A DNA stretch of 64,000 bases from Rhea pennata (lineage: Eukaryota > Chordata > Aves > Rheiformes > Rheidae). The notes beneath the pieces were generated by a model. The model saw nothing but the letters and a program-made list of their open reading frames with translations. It was not told the DNA's origin and did no database searches. The position numbers were made by a program, and so were the translations under genes. Where the stretch lies: NCBI RefSeq assembly GCF_028389875.1, contig NC_084666.1:63310422-63374421 (forward strand). Direction: 5' to 3'. Below are positions 27,101-40,900 of the stretch, in pieces (the stretch's first letter is position 1; every line of letters begins with the position of its first letter).

Positions 27101-29068
27101 CGGTCATAGTCTATTATATCCAGGATTCACATCCTAGCTCAAATTGTGACCAAAGCACACTCCTCTTCACTGCAAAAGTTGCATACATTATGCAACCTTT
27201 CCTTTTCAGCTTTAAAATACTGTCTTCAAGGAGCTCTCAAAACCTCCTTTAAGGTCAGCTTCAGGTACGTTCTTCATATTATATTCCCTCAGTGCCTGTT
27301 CCATGCTCCCAATTTTTTAGCTCCTCATACCCTGTCCAAATTGGACACAAACAGAGCTCCACTCACTATAATACGCACGCAGTATCTTCATCCATTCTCT
27401 TACAACTACCTGTCTGCAGATACTCTAGTCATTTTGCCATGTACGTGACAGAATCGCAAGGAAAACACTGTGGCACATACTTCCAGCATACTTCCATACT
27501 TCCTATGATATTAACCTCCATGTCTCAGCCTTCTTTTTGCATTTTTTTTCTCCTTTTGCCTCAGATTTCTTCTTGTCCCCAAATTTACATTCATTGCATA
27601 TAGTCTAAAGCTAAAAGCAGAAGAAAGGGTCAGGCAAGCACACTCATGTTTTATTTTCACATCAAAACAACTTCTAAGTACTATATTAGTTGAACTACTT
27701 TTTAAAAAAGGTAATGCATTTCAAATGTCTTTAGTATAGTCTCTTAAATATAGCCCAATTCTATTTTTTCCCTTACTATTACAGATATTTTCATCATACA
27801 TATTAAAGGATTTCGTTTCTTAATCTAATCCCCGAGTGCCCTTCAGAAAAAGTAATGGAATTTTATGGTAGTGCAAAGAATACTATGCTTACTGTGAGCA
27901 AAAGCCAAGACTAAAACAGATGCTAAAAGTTTGGCTTAGTAAGTGCCCACTGAGGACAAGATTATGGTCAACTATGACAAGTGCTGAGGCCCACTAAAGC
28001 TTCGAGTAAACACAGGGTCTATTTGGAATTCAGTTCACATCACACATTATCCAGATTTTACACATTCTTTGTAAATGTAAAGGTAATGTATAAAAAGAGG
28101 TTTAATCTCTTCTGTGAGGCACAGGATGAATTGAGCTAACAAAGTGCAAAAATACATGAAAGGCAGCACATAACCGTTGGTAAAATTACCTCCAAAACTT
28201 CCTACCAGTCAAACAGAGATTATAGGCATCCACTGTTCATAATGACGACTGATTCAGTATTGCATTTCAGAAGATGCTACTCAAATTGACTAAAGGTGAC
28301 ATAAATCTAACTCAATGATTCTATAATGAATCTTAACAATTCATAGTATAAAAAACTGCTTCTGTTACCATAAGTATTTCTTCAGCTTTTCCATTATTGA
28401 CAGAGAAGGTAAAGGGTGCATAGTTTTAGTTTGTGATTTGGCCTGTGTGTATTCATCCTATAGAAATTCTACAGCTACTGTGTTGTTTCCAGAAGTATGT
28501 CCAGGTTAAATAACTCTGTTATCTCAAGAACCAAAAATAAATAACGTGTGTGGCATTTTCTTCAAAGAACATCTCCTTTATGATACATTCCATTTTTGAT
28601 ACACTGATAATATACATGTGCTCACAGAGATTCATTCCTAACTTTAGGATATGCTAATTCCACAAGGATTAGACAAACCTAAAGATTTCAGATTAGCAAA
28701 TGAGTCCTCTACAAATGAGTTTCATACCACCATAGTCTGATACACTGATGCACCATCTAAAAGCCTGGTGATAGCATTTCTGAAGAAAAGAACTCTAGAA
28801 TTACATTTAAGTTTCTTGCAAAGCTTTTAAATTTTAAATAACATACATTACCTAGGGATTAAAATTGAATGTTAAAATAATCTCTCAGTGACAAAGGTGG
28901 TGTTTTTAATTGAGAATACCTTCAGCAACACCTACTGGCTACGTTATATATATGGAGAATGGAAGGTAAATAGTGCAACACTACAGGTCTCCTATTAAAA
29001 ACTTAGTTTATCATAGATGGCTTTTCAGACGAACTACTTTTTTGAAGCAAGAACAACCTTCTTCCCCT

Positions 29069-29099
29069 AAAAAAAAAAAAAAAAAAAAGGGGGGGGGGG
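29069..29099. repeat. A20-G11 homopolymer junction
   Basis: Twenty A are followed directly by eleven G, then AACAAAAACAAAACAAAAC. Both runs are on the plus strand. The second part looks like a decayed CAAAA repeat. Confidence 0.93.
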
Positions 29100-30872
29100 A
29101 AACAAAAACAAAACAAAACAAAAAAACACAGAACTGTCAAAGTCAATACATTCCACTTAGAAAAATAAAAACATTTCACTGCAGTTAAAATTATCCATGG
29201 AAAAAGAATATGAAGAAAACAAAAAGATCATGTTTTGACCACATGTTCTAGTGACACAGAAAGGAACACTAAGATTCATTCTAAAAGCACAGGTGAATAA
29301 GTGGATTTCATTCTTTTGAACTTCTCACCAGCTTCCCTACCACAAATCTATGGTCTCAAATAGTCCATCTACCATCCCCAACCATTGAGTACTATCATGT
29401 AGATGCCATGGAGAACTGAGCTAATATTTTTTCCAAGGTTTTATTTTTTAAGGTGGGGGTTTTTTGCTTGTTTGTTTTTACAAAATGCTTTCCTTCTGAT
29501 CAAGCTCTCCAACATTCCAGCAGGCAAAATTTAATCCTACACTAGTGATATCAACAAATACCACAATTTTAATTAAATAAGCTTCGGTCTGTAGTTTTGG
29601 GGTAATATTTCTCCTAAAGGAAAGAGAAGATTCCCAGTTTCCCATCAAAACAGTTCTAAGTATGTAAAGGTCCAAGGAAGCAGTACAGTTGTGATTTTTA
29701 GGAAAACATGTGATTCTCACTTCACCCTTATTCTTAACCATGATATCTGAACCTAAACCAATGAAGCTCTGTTATTTACTTCAGGCAATGAAAGAGTAGC
29801 CTCACAATAGATAATGAATTATCATTAATAGGCAATTCTGTATTCATCGTTATTATAAATATCCAATTTTATAAACACTGGGAATCATGCTCATAACAAA
29901 CTTCTATTATGCTAATTAAACTTCCTCTTACAGACAACATGATCCAAGGTCAAGACCTCATCCTACTGTGTCTCCGTGTGTATTACGGTAATGCAATGTA
30001 GTATATAATATTCTGTAATATATGCAATATACAGTTATACAGAAGTGTGCTGTATTACAAAGTGCCAGGAAAATTTTTGTACAGATATTTCTGAAATTGA
30101 GATATGTACACGTCCAAGTAAATTATAAGGCTAGGATTTTTACAGTAACATTATTTGCTATAAATTCACATTATTAATATCTACTATCCCTCACAGAGTT
30201 ACTCATAACGTTACCTTACCGGAACTTCAGAATACTAAAGAGTCTCCTTTCCCATACCATCTGCAAAATGAAAATATGGTGTGTACTGTACCTCCCCAGA
30301 GTCCATAATCTACGGTTATCTAGCTTCAGTTTTTGAGTGGCCTGAGATCACTTCCAATCCAACATACTGTACAGAGCTGAACGACATCTTGAAGCACAAG
30401 CTCATGTCAGAAGAAAACTTGCATTTTCAAATAAAGTTTTGACTTCAGCAAAAGTAGTTTCAGTTCTATTCCTATCACTTAAGTACATAGTTTGAGAGTT
30501 GTAATTAATGTCTGATACATACAACTTGCACATAGTACAGTGAAACGAGAAGATAAAACAGAATGATATTTTAATTAAAACAAAAAATAGATGATCATTA
30601 ACCAGGCAAGATAATTTCATGTTATATTTATCCCTCAAAGAATGTCATTCCTTCACATTCAGAGTAACAATCATTAGAATAAGAAGCCAACATTTTTCTT
30701 CTATTCCACCTCCTACCCACCATCCTACCCACCCAGTAGACTGCATTATATCAGATGACATACATGACTGTGATACTTTATAACTGGCACCAACCTGCTT
30801 CCAGATGCAGTATCATCATTTTGGATTAATTTTACCCCTTGTATATTCCACCTCCTCCATCCTCACCCTTGT

Positions 30873-31936
30873 TCAACAAAGATACTCAGATCTAGAGCCC
30901 TCACTTTTGAAGGTCATTTGAGAATCCATGCTTGACCTAGAACAAAGCAGAAGTCTTTCGGATTCATTTGTGTACCTTCGTGCCCAGAGCTCTCCTGCTG
31001 TATTCACTACTCGAGGCTTGAGAGACAGTGTTTCAAATTTCACATAGGTCTCTTTTGCAAGGTCAGCTTCCTTAGCAATCTTAGGTTTCCCATGAAGTTT
31101 TAAAACTTTGTAGAGTAAGAAAAATATCAAAGGTAAAACAACTACACACGCTGCACTGCTGGCCACTATCAGAATAGAAAACTGAGAGCTGCTTTTATCA
31201 TTTAGCCCATCAGTAGAGAAAATAATGCATTGGTCTTTTGTTGGTGGCACTCCTTTGGGAGAGACACATGCCATATATTGAGTACTAGGCTGCAAACCAT
31301 CAATAGTGACTTTGTTTTTGCTAGAATCGGTACTCAGAGGCAGCATGTCTTTCTCACCATACTTTGAGTACAACACAGTCACTGCAGAGTTGCTTGTAGC
31401 ACTGATAGTTTTCCAAGTTAAGGTCACTCTTTCATCTGTTTCACTGATCACTCTTATGTTTTTTACAGTGACATTTTGCTCAGCCAAAGCTGTTGTATTC
31501 AGGGAAGTCTCCTCATCTTTCCTGCTCACTTCCCCAGTTTGCTTTTTGTTTTCATTTATCACTGCCTTTGAATTTTTCTCTCCATCTCCCATGGGCCTGG
31601 ATTGCCTCTTGTCAGTAATCCTGGCACTCGTTGATCTTCCAGTGGTAATCAGTGCTGTCGTGGTTGATGAAGTGACAGGTGGCATGGTTGTTCTCTCAGA
31701 GACCTGCTTGGATTCATCTTGTGTAGAGTTCTGTCTCTCTGCCTCTTGCTTCCTTCCATATTTCTGTGGCAACATAGTTGTAGTAACCACACCAACCACT
31801 GTGACAGTAACAGCAGCTTCTGACATTCCTGCTAAATTCTTGGCTTTACATCTGTATTCCCCTGCATCCTTGTATGAAATCCCTGTCAAGCTTATTATGG
31901 ACCATCTCACACCCTCTCCAGGTGTTTCTTGAATTA
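30873..31936 (-). CDS. LRIT3: LRIT3 coding exon 4: Ig end, linker, FN3, membrane helix, tail
   Basis: The acceptor ttttcctgtag starts VIQETPGEGVRW. KDAGEYRCKAKN is the Ig DxGxYxC motif. A linker of about 105 residues rich in Thr, Ser and Lys follows, then an FN3 domain (VTLTWK, VTIDGLQPSTQYMACV), the helix ILIVASSAACVVVLPLIFFL, and a tail with DLAKETY and LLLCSRSS, ending at a TGA at 30875-30873. A possible ATTAAA poly(A) signal lies at plus 30570-30575. Confidence 0.95.
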
Positions 31937-34900
31937 CTACAGGAAAATGCAAAGAGTAAAATATTATAAAAGGCAGCGGAAGAAAGAGAAAAGTTATTAG
32001 ACTACTTTTTCCCCCTGAAATCATTTCTGCCAGGAAGAACCGCATATAACAAATATTTAAAAACAAACAAAGCAAAACAAAATAAACCCTCCACACCCAC
32101 ACACTCTCCAACTATGGAATATAATATTATTGCAGAAAAGTGCTCAGCTTGGGTAAAAATGGAATTGAAGTTCAGCAGGAACTACAAGATAATTTGCATT
32201 TGCACTAAGTAAAACAAAATACAAAGTGAAATTAAGTATCTTAAAACTGTCAAGTGACTAGGAAATAAAAGTCTCTGACTTCAGATGACACTAAACACAC
32301 TAGCCATTTAAAATATTTTGGGGAATTATCTACTCGTCTCAAGACAATTCAGTGCTTTGGATAACTACCCTCCTCAGATCTAAAATTTAATCTAACTGCT
32401 AACTACTCAGCATTAGCAAGAAACTTTTTCTGCAAGTTATTGCGTAAATTTCTGTCATAGCATATTACAGCTAGAAAGGTATCAGACAATCACAGCTTCT
32501 TCAGTATTCAAGATACGCTTTGCAAATAAGCAATAACATGTGCAAATAAAACGGACAAGACATACTGTGTTTTAAGTGGCTCAGTTATGGCCTCACTAGT
32601 TTTTCCTAACTTGAATATGTTAAACCAAAAAGGAGATTTCAGTCCTGAATTCTCCTTTCTGCTTTTCAGCTATTGAGTTAGAGTCTAACTAACTCAACCT
32701 CTATTTTCCTTTATTCTTCTCACCTGACATCCATTTCCCACCCTCACCCCACATTTTTATTATACATCACACCTAGAATCAGATTAGCCTGTTGGATCTC
32801 TTTAGGTTCAGACCTAGACAAAAAATTTTATAACAGCAGTTTCACAGGATACAATTGCCAGCATGGTGGAATATCTGGTCCATTTTTTTTTTTACGATAA
32901 TGTTCGCAAAGCACAAACAATCCAATACTTTTCTCTCCCATTTCCCAGAAAAGAGCTATTATACCTGTATAGTTCACTGGCATATTGTCTGACCTAGTCC
33001 AAGTAAGCTGTGGCGTTGGGTATCCAGTTGCATCACAGCGTAACAAAACATTGCTTCCCAGCGGAGAAGTGATTTTTGTTGCTGACGTCATCACAGATGG
33101 TTTAAGACACTGCTCTAACTCAGCTCTCTGGAACAAGATCCCTGCCAAGCTCTCAGGTCCACTACAAGAAACCAGTGGATCAAGGAGTATAACTAAGGTA
33201 TCCACAATTTTGGAAAATTCAATTAGCTTTGAAATGCGACAGTCACAAAACCATGGATTGTCCTGCAAACCTGAAGCGAGAGAAAAGAAAAAAAAAAAAA
33301 AGTAATCAGGCAATATTTGAGTATTGTGATTACAGTATGGCATATGATTATACCAAGTATGATTAAGGAGGGCCATGAGCCTAATCTGATTTAATCTTTC
33401 CACCTTCAATTTGTCTTTTTTTTGTTTGGCTAGTTGATGGCAGATTTTTTGCAGAGATGAGGACAAAAATTATGAATGTCTATTAAACTAAATCTTTCAC
33501 CACAGAACTTTACAGGGTATGGTAATAAATTGATAATAAATAATAAATGGCATGGTAATAAATTGGAGTATGATAATAGATTAGTAGTAATAAAGCACTA
33601 CTTTGTTAAACTGCTATTTATCTAGGAAAAAAAACACTTTGAAAAGACACCTTAAGACTGATGGTACAGTACTTCACCTGCCTGCGATGCTTTCTAGGTC
33701 TACTGCATCCGCTCCTTCTCCTCTGATCTTAGCTCTTGTTCAGGCTCTTCTAGTGTGCTCTTCTCAGAGCCTTTTTTAAATGGGTGCAGAGAATATGATG
33801 ATTAAAGGGTTTATACCAATAGCTCTGCCCCCTGAAGAAAAGGATATGGGCTAAGCAAAAGGGGAGGAAAAAAAAAAAAAAAAAAAAAAAGAAGCTTTAG
33901 GTCAAAAAAATTCTTATCTGGCTTTGAACTATACCAATGTTCACAGAAGTCTGGCTTTAATTTTGGACAGTCTTTGAAACATTAAAAAAAAAAAAAAAAA
34001 AGAAAAAGGAGAAGAGAGGAAAATGGGAAGAATCATGAAAAAAGGCTGATGACTATAACATTTTTATGATGGCACACAAGAACACTCTCTCTCCACTTCT
34101 GTTGGGTACAGTATTTTCTTTTGATTCCAAAGTCTTTCAATGATGCATTTCCTCCTCTTGGTGAATGGCTAGGATGGAAGCATGGCCATTTCTGAGAAGC
34201 ACAAGTTTAAAGCCTCAGCTGGTATCAATTCTTTTGCTACGCTGAATTCTACAGAGCAACATCCATTTTACCTGGTAAAACAGCACACAGATTATCACTC
34301 ACTTGCTCATTTGACTCACACCATTGGGATCACGTTTTTTATTTTCTTTCAGCATTAACAATAAACAGAACTTAGATGAAATGAGGGATAATATGCTAAA
34401 AGTAACTACAGGAACCCCTCACTCTTGCATTTACCAATTAGTGCAACAAATAAGTCATTAACTAAACCCAAATGGAAAGAAAAATAAAAACATATGAAAC
34501 ATTTGCTAACATTATTCAGTGAGTAGTTTTAGGAGTTATCAAACCAACCAATGGAAATATTCTGTATTAGCAATCTCTACTTTTCCTTTTGAAAAAGTCT
34601 AGAGATATAAAAGCACTTGAATAATTAACTCCTATTGTCTTTAACTGCCTGACCAGGATTAGGTTATTTTAAGCGCAATGGCAGTGACTGGTTAAAACAG
34701 CGGTAAAGCCTGATTAATCCCCGCTCTTTAAAACAAGACTTGACCTGAAGGGATTCCATGACTGACATCACAATCCAATTTCACCTCTTCCAGACGTAAG
34801 AGATTTTACATCTATTCACTACTTGCTGCCCCCAAGAACAGAAAAGGAGCTATCAAGGAAACTGTAACAGCAACTGCTTTTCTTTAGAAAAGAAAAAGAA

Positions 34901-37900
34901 AATTAATCTCCAAAATACAAAAAAGTTCACTGTAAACTTCAAATACATGCTCACAAGCAAAAAAGACACCCTCTGAATGTTTCCCTTTGACATGTCTAGG
35001 CACATCAACTATTTCCTCACAGAAATTCTGCCCAATCAAGTACATGCATGTAACTATTTGTACTCATCTTAAATGAGGCAGGTTTTACTTTGTAGTAAGA
35101 TAGAGATAATATTCTCCTCCTCCTTTTTCTCATTCTTACTTGCTTACAAAGGGATTGCTCACAAAGATTTTCCTCTCTATGTTACAAAGAGACTGTAAGA
35201 GAGTCTGGAAATGAAATTCCCCCATGATAGAGGAAGGTAGACAGGCCCCACCAGAAACAAGGCCTCAACTGATAGACTTCTTCTGTAAGAAATGCTGCTG
35301 AAAGGATGTAAGCTCTTCAGTACAGACTCTGCGCTATCCATAAAGCACAAAAGTATGGGGGTAGCTGTGCTACAAGCAGACAGCAGGGTTGGAAACTGTG
35401 TCCAAAGAATTAATCAAGACCAATTCTCAGAGATGATAGGGCTCACGTCCCACACACAGGCAGCAGACTCTCCCTTGCACTGAATTCTTTTGAAAGTATT
35501 TCTTATGCTACCTTTCTCCCTCCTGCAGTGTTTACTGTAGGTAAGGATGGATCTTACTATTTCTCAAACTAGTGCAGTGCTCAAAGGTCTTTCATCTATA
35601 TAAATACATGGCTTTCATATTCTCCCAATATCCAAAAGGAGAATCAAAGATGATCCAATCTAAACAGAGTAACAGAAATTGATAAAATAGAAGAAAAGTG
35701 AAGCAAATATGCAGGAAAAATCGTAAGATTGGACAGTTTGTCTAGTCTAGGACACAAGTTTGATTGTCCCAGATCATTCTGAGGGCCTGGATTGAGCAGA
35801 TGAAGAAAAACTATAGTCTCAGAAGACTGCACTTCTGTGTTTTAGTGCAAAGGAAGAGAGTGTTCTTTCAAAGTTAGTCTTCTCATCTCCTCTACTCATC
35901 ACACTTCCCAGATGTGTATATATACACACACATACACATTAACACATGCACATATTTTTTTTAAAAATGTATATATCTATATGTCCATTCCCTGCCTCCA
36001 TGGCCCAGTCCTTCTATTTATTTGGGTCTTGCTGATATCTGCCCGCATTCACATTATTTGTAGAAAACTCGCACAGCCATCTGAAGTCACTAAGCTATGT
36101 GAAATCCCCAAATGAAAAAAATGAAAGCACTACTGAGTTGGAAGGATGGATAATAGCTCTCAGTTTGATTATACTTCAGTTAACTATTGAAGAGAACAGA
36201 AAATGGAATGTAAACCTAGATGCCAAACTACAGAGAGTACTCTGAAATTTAACAGTTTGTGTTTACAAGACAGTAAAAGAAAGAAAGAACACATGAAAGA
36301 ATGAAGAAAGGTTAAAATGGAAAAAGAATTGAAGAAATTGGAAAAGATAAGGAGCTTTAATAAAGGAATGAGATTGAATCCTTTCAGAAAAATAATTTTT
36401 GGAGAAGAGAAAATAAACATCATGACAAATCTCCAATGGCACATGTATCTGTTGGATCACGAAGTATCAACCCTGGATTCTTCTGGAGAAATACTAAGGC
36501 AGCTTATTTACCTGAGACAGAAATACTAACCAAGTCAAAACAAAAGTTGATTAATACTGATATGCATTGCAATATGCCAATGCAGTGTATTTTAACATTA
36601 TTACAGATTAGAAATTGCTGTAAAAACCTGTCTTTATTCTAATTTTAGCACATTTAAAATGTGCTCTCCCTTATTTATACCCTGTGTGCATGTATGATGG
36701 CAAATACATGTATGTGTGTGTCTGTGCATGCCTATTTTTGCCGCCTTCTCAGTAAGCAGTTTCCCCATGCCATATCAACGTGGACTTTAGCATTTGAAAT
36801 AGCTGTGAGCAAAATTTCCTTTGTAAATCAGTAACCAGTCTCAGGCCACAATCTGAAGTACAATGTATTGTTTTTCATCTGCAGCAAAATGCCAATAAAA
36901 AAATCAGGTTTTGGGCCAATGGAAATACACATCAGAGCTTGGCCCAACCTACCCAAGACTCTCCTCTAAGTGAAGCCACAAGATTTTTTGATCCATGATC
37001 ATAAATGGCAAAGCTCATGTCTCCCACTGATTCCCTGTGCTTCCTACACAGACTGTAATCACCAGGGAGTAGGTTCAGGAAAAGCAGCATCTACTTCATT
37101 GCCCAACTAGTCCAACTAGTGTGGAGCCTGATGAACCTGCTGTGTTTCAAATTCTCAGCACCTATACAGGCAAAAGACAAGATTTCATCTAACAGTTTCT
37201 CTGTGAAATCCTGGATTTCTTCATCCCCCTCATTTTTCATATGGAAAATGCTACTACTGTCATTCAAGCCAGAAATTTCAATTTTTGCATTGCATCTAAT
37301 GCTGAAGCTTAGCTGTGATTCCGATCAAAGCATTAGGGTACAGCTCCAGTGCTAACCAAGACAGGGCCAGAGGCTGAACTCCTGTGTTGGTCCCTTGATA
37401 ATTTCTGCTGCTTAATTGTCAGCTTTTCCAAAGCTTCATTTTGAAGCATTTCAAAGAGCTCTCTCCAAGACAAAGCCAAACACAGTTCCAGGGATAGTTC
37501 ACTCCAAGGACCACTCACTGAAGAATGCATTGACAGATGATGCCAAGGATGGCTCCCTCTATTCTGTTCATTCCTCCAACATAAGCACAGCAGGTTTTAT
37601 ACCTTCAAACTATCCTGCATGCCTGCCATCCCCTTGGGTATACAACATATACTTGCTGTTTGATATTACGAAAGCACAATTCTGTGGGCGACACCACAGT
37701 CCTTGCATTACTTCAGGTGCCTTGAACCAAGGAGACTCCCCACATGCATACACACACACACATTCTTACACATCAGACCCACTGCTACATTCCACAGGGC
37801 TCACAGAAAACTAAGGGCCAAGCATTACACTTTGAGGAGCAGCCCTAAGAGGGCTCTCTTTTAAGAGAGCTAGCCCTAAACTGCATGGATGACAGCCAGA

Positions 37901-40900
37901 GTGAGCTACTGGGGCTTAGGGTTAAGGATCATTCCCTGACCCTCGTTCATTTAGCACAGCATCCACATTGCAGAATATCATGCAATGGGGTAAGTAAAGA
38001 GGTCCCAGAGTAAAAAGATTATGAACTGAAATAAGGAGATGCCAGTTTGTCAGTCATCAGCCCATTGCTTCCACAAGACAGTTCAGACTGAACATGGGGA
38101 ACCTGAACTTTCTCTAACATGCAACTCTCTTGAAGTTCAAGATACTGCAGATGAAACTGAAAAAAAAAATACATGCACAACTATTTAAGTTTGGGGCTTT
38201 GCTGTTGTTGAGGTCATTAATCAAACATAAGTGACAATCTTCTTTTGCCAGAACAGGAAAGGAGCCGGTTCAAGCCATAATTGCTTACACTAAACAGAAT
38301 CTAAATTTTAGCAACCACACAAAAATCAGCATTTCTGTGCTCTGGCTGCTGTTACCATTCCATGTAGGCCAATGGGCCACATTGAATGCTCCCAATGAAA
38401 ACAGCCAAGAGGGCATAGGACACTCTTCGAGTAACAAAGTGAGTACTGTGTGCAACTGTGGGCATCACATTTTAAAAGAAACGTTTTTAAAACACAGGAA
38501 AGTCCAGAATGAATCAGTAAGTATGATAGGAAATGGGGGTGGGGGGAGACTAAGAAATGAGTGAAAGAAATGGTTTGACTAGGTAAGAAAGAAGGCAGCA
38601 AAACAGAAAGGAAAATATGACCATCTTTCAATATATGAAAGATTACTCTAATAGACAATAATCAGTTGTTCTGCACGTCCATCTCATGTAGGACAAGTAA
38701 TCAGCTTAGTCTGCAGTAAGGTAGATTGAGGTTAGATATTAAGAGAAACTTTCTCACTATACTGATAGATAAGCACTGGAAAAGGTTACAAGGGAAGGCT
38801 ACAGAATGGATTGCCTGAAAGTTTTAAGAACAGCAACAGCATAGCCAAGTAGCAGAAAGGGTTCGGTCTGTCTGGATCTGCATACCAGCAGCTGCATGGG
38901 CTAAAGGAATTTTTAAGTTCTTCCTGATCTTGTGCTTCTGTGATCCTCACTTCCATCTCAAAGGAGAGCATCTATGGAGTACAATTCTCTTCCCTCAGTT
39001 CCAGCAATCCCAGCAGAGACTTCTAGGGATGGCAGAGAGGAAGCAATGCAGCAGAGCGCACCTTTAGCCTGCCTTCTAAGCCAACATCTTTGGCTGAAGC
39101 ATTAGAGACATTTTGACTCTCAGGTCATCTCTCTGAGCAGTTTCTTTTGGACTCAACCAATCATTCTTAGAATCTACTGTTTTGCAATTGTCCATCAAAA
39201 TCAACCTCAGAATGAGTTTCTGGCAAGGGATGTGAGTGGTACAACTAAAACTTAGACAAAGCACAACAATTTAGATAATAAAACTAACACTTAATGGAGA
39301 CAAAGTGAGCTTGTCATAGAACAATATATGACATAAGAAATATTCCACTTTCTGATCTCTAGAAGACAACAACATATTCTTATTCACTTTATGATTTCTT
39401 GTATAGCAAACATTGCCTACATGTATTGAGATACCATCAAAAAAAGGCCATGAGATACAGTCACAAGAAGGCCATGAGATCAATGAATGTAAGTTTAGCA
39501 AATTACCCACAGCTCAAAGACAAATTTATTCAATACACTACAATGAAATTACTACCTAGCAATTTGGATTCTCAGATTCAGACCTATAATGACTGCACAG
39601 AGCATCCCCTCAGAATGTAACCTCAAAAAGGGAAAAGCAAAGTGTTCTTTGAAACCTGTATGCTTTCCCCTCTGGAGATCTGTATTTAAACTCCATTTTA
39701 GTTCATACACAAGAATGATCTAAAGATCCCATCCTAAGTCTCTAGAGCTAAAGTCAGCATTGGTACCAGAGAGTCTGCTAGGACTAAAAGAGGTTGGCAA
39801 AGTGCACGTACCAACAAAGCCTGCAGGGTTTTTTTGTTTTGTTTTTTTTGGGAGGGTATGGGGGGCTTGAAGGGTTAAGTAGTGAGAGCAATATAAGACA
39901 AGCAAATTAAATAACCACTGGAACTCTCATGTGAGGAGATCCTCAGCACAGTCAGCTACTTTGATCCCTCTTGTAGCCCTCAGTGCAGCAACAAGGAAAG
40001 GGGTGCCAAGCTGGACTTACTTTTCCAGCATTTTTGTAATGAAATAAAAACCAAGATCCTTTTCACGCTGCAAACCTAAAATTACCATGCATGTGAGGAG
40101 CTTGATCAGGCTACCTGCATTGATTAGGTTACCTGCACACATTCTCACCTGAATGAGTTTTAGATTGCAACTTCTGCTGCAAAACAAAGCAGCTAAACAC
40201 AGGAACACTGAATACTGGCTTTAGACCAAGAAGTTAGACATAGTGGGTAGCACAAATGCAGGGCAGATCTTTACTAGTGAGTACAGAACTCCTCCAGTTA
40301 GCTTATGGAGAGCCAGTTGTTCACCTGCTGCTGGTTTTCTTCTCTTCCACCTGCTACACTGCACTTAAAAAATGCCAAAACACACACCTATCGATGGAGA
40401 AACAGTGACAGAAAAGAAAGCTATTGATGCAGCTGCACCAGGCATATTCTGAAATCACAAGAGAAAAAAAAGGGATACCTGAAAGACCAAAAACGGTTAT
40501 ATAAAGTGTGAGAAAAAGCACGAAGTCACAAGTCGAATTGATATGCTGGTCTACTAGAAACTAGAGAGAGTTGGAATATAATAATGAAAAATAAGTCTGG
40601 ACAGACCAGGCTTAAATGCTTTATCTTAATGCTTATGAGAATTGCTATGAAATCTTGGGTATCACAGTTCTTTTCTTCCTCTCATTTTTCATCGTGTAAA
40701 TTGGGGGAAAAAAAAAAATCAAGACAACTAGTCAGCTTTACAGCAATGCAAAGTCAACGTGAGTCAGGGGGAGAAGAAAGTTGCCCTCTCTTGAACCACC
40801 AATACAGTCTGCAACACTGTATTTCAGGAGAAGCTTTCATAAGGATATTGACTCTAATCATCTGAGTTGTGAGCTACTGGGAAAAACAGCCCTAAATGAA

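Larger units (their letters stand above)
12640..30872. other. Intergenic region between EGF and LRIT3
   Basis: About 18 kb separate the EGF start codon from the LRIT3 stop codon. The interval must contain the EGF promoter and the LRIT3 3' UTR. I see no splice-bounded open frame. It holds pyrimidine tracts (12877-12925 and about 13992-14064), an A33 run (20015-20047), an AT-only minisatellite (22390-22609), a minus-oriented CR1 fragment (about 23875-24195), A runs (26969-26987 and 29069-29088) and an A20/G11 junction at 29069-29099. Short frames of 60-120 codons here look like chance. Confidence 0.75.

Noticed and set aside
28973-29188. Lysine-rich 71-codon frame
   Set aside because: The lysine and glycine runs come from the A20-G11 homopolymer junction at 29069-29099.
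31306-31932. 208-codon open frame on the plus strand
   Set aside because: It is the exact antisense shadow of LRIT3 exon 4, whose minus-strand reading has clear Ig, FN3 and membrane domains.
37416-37814. 132-codon plus-strand open frame
   Set aside because: It lies inside LRIT3 intron 2 with no recognised domain, no splice context and ordinary amino-acid composition; chance is the simpler explanation.
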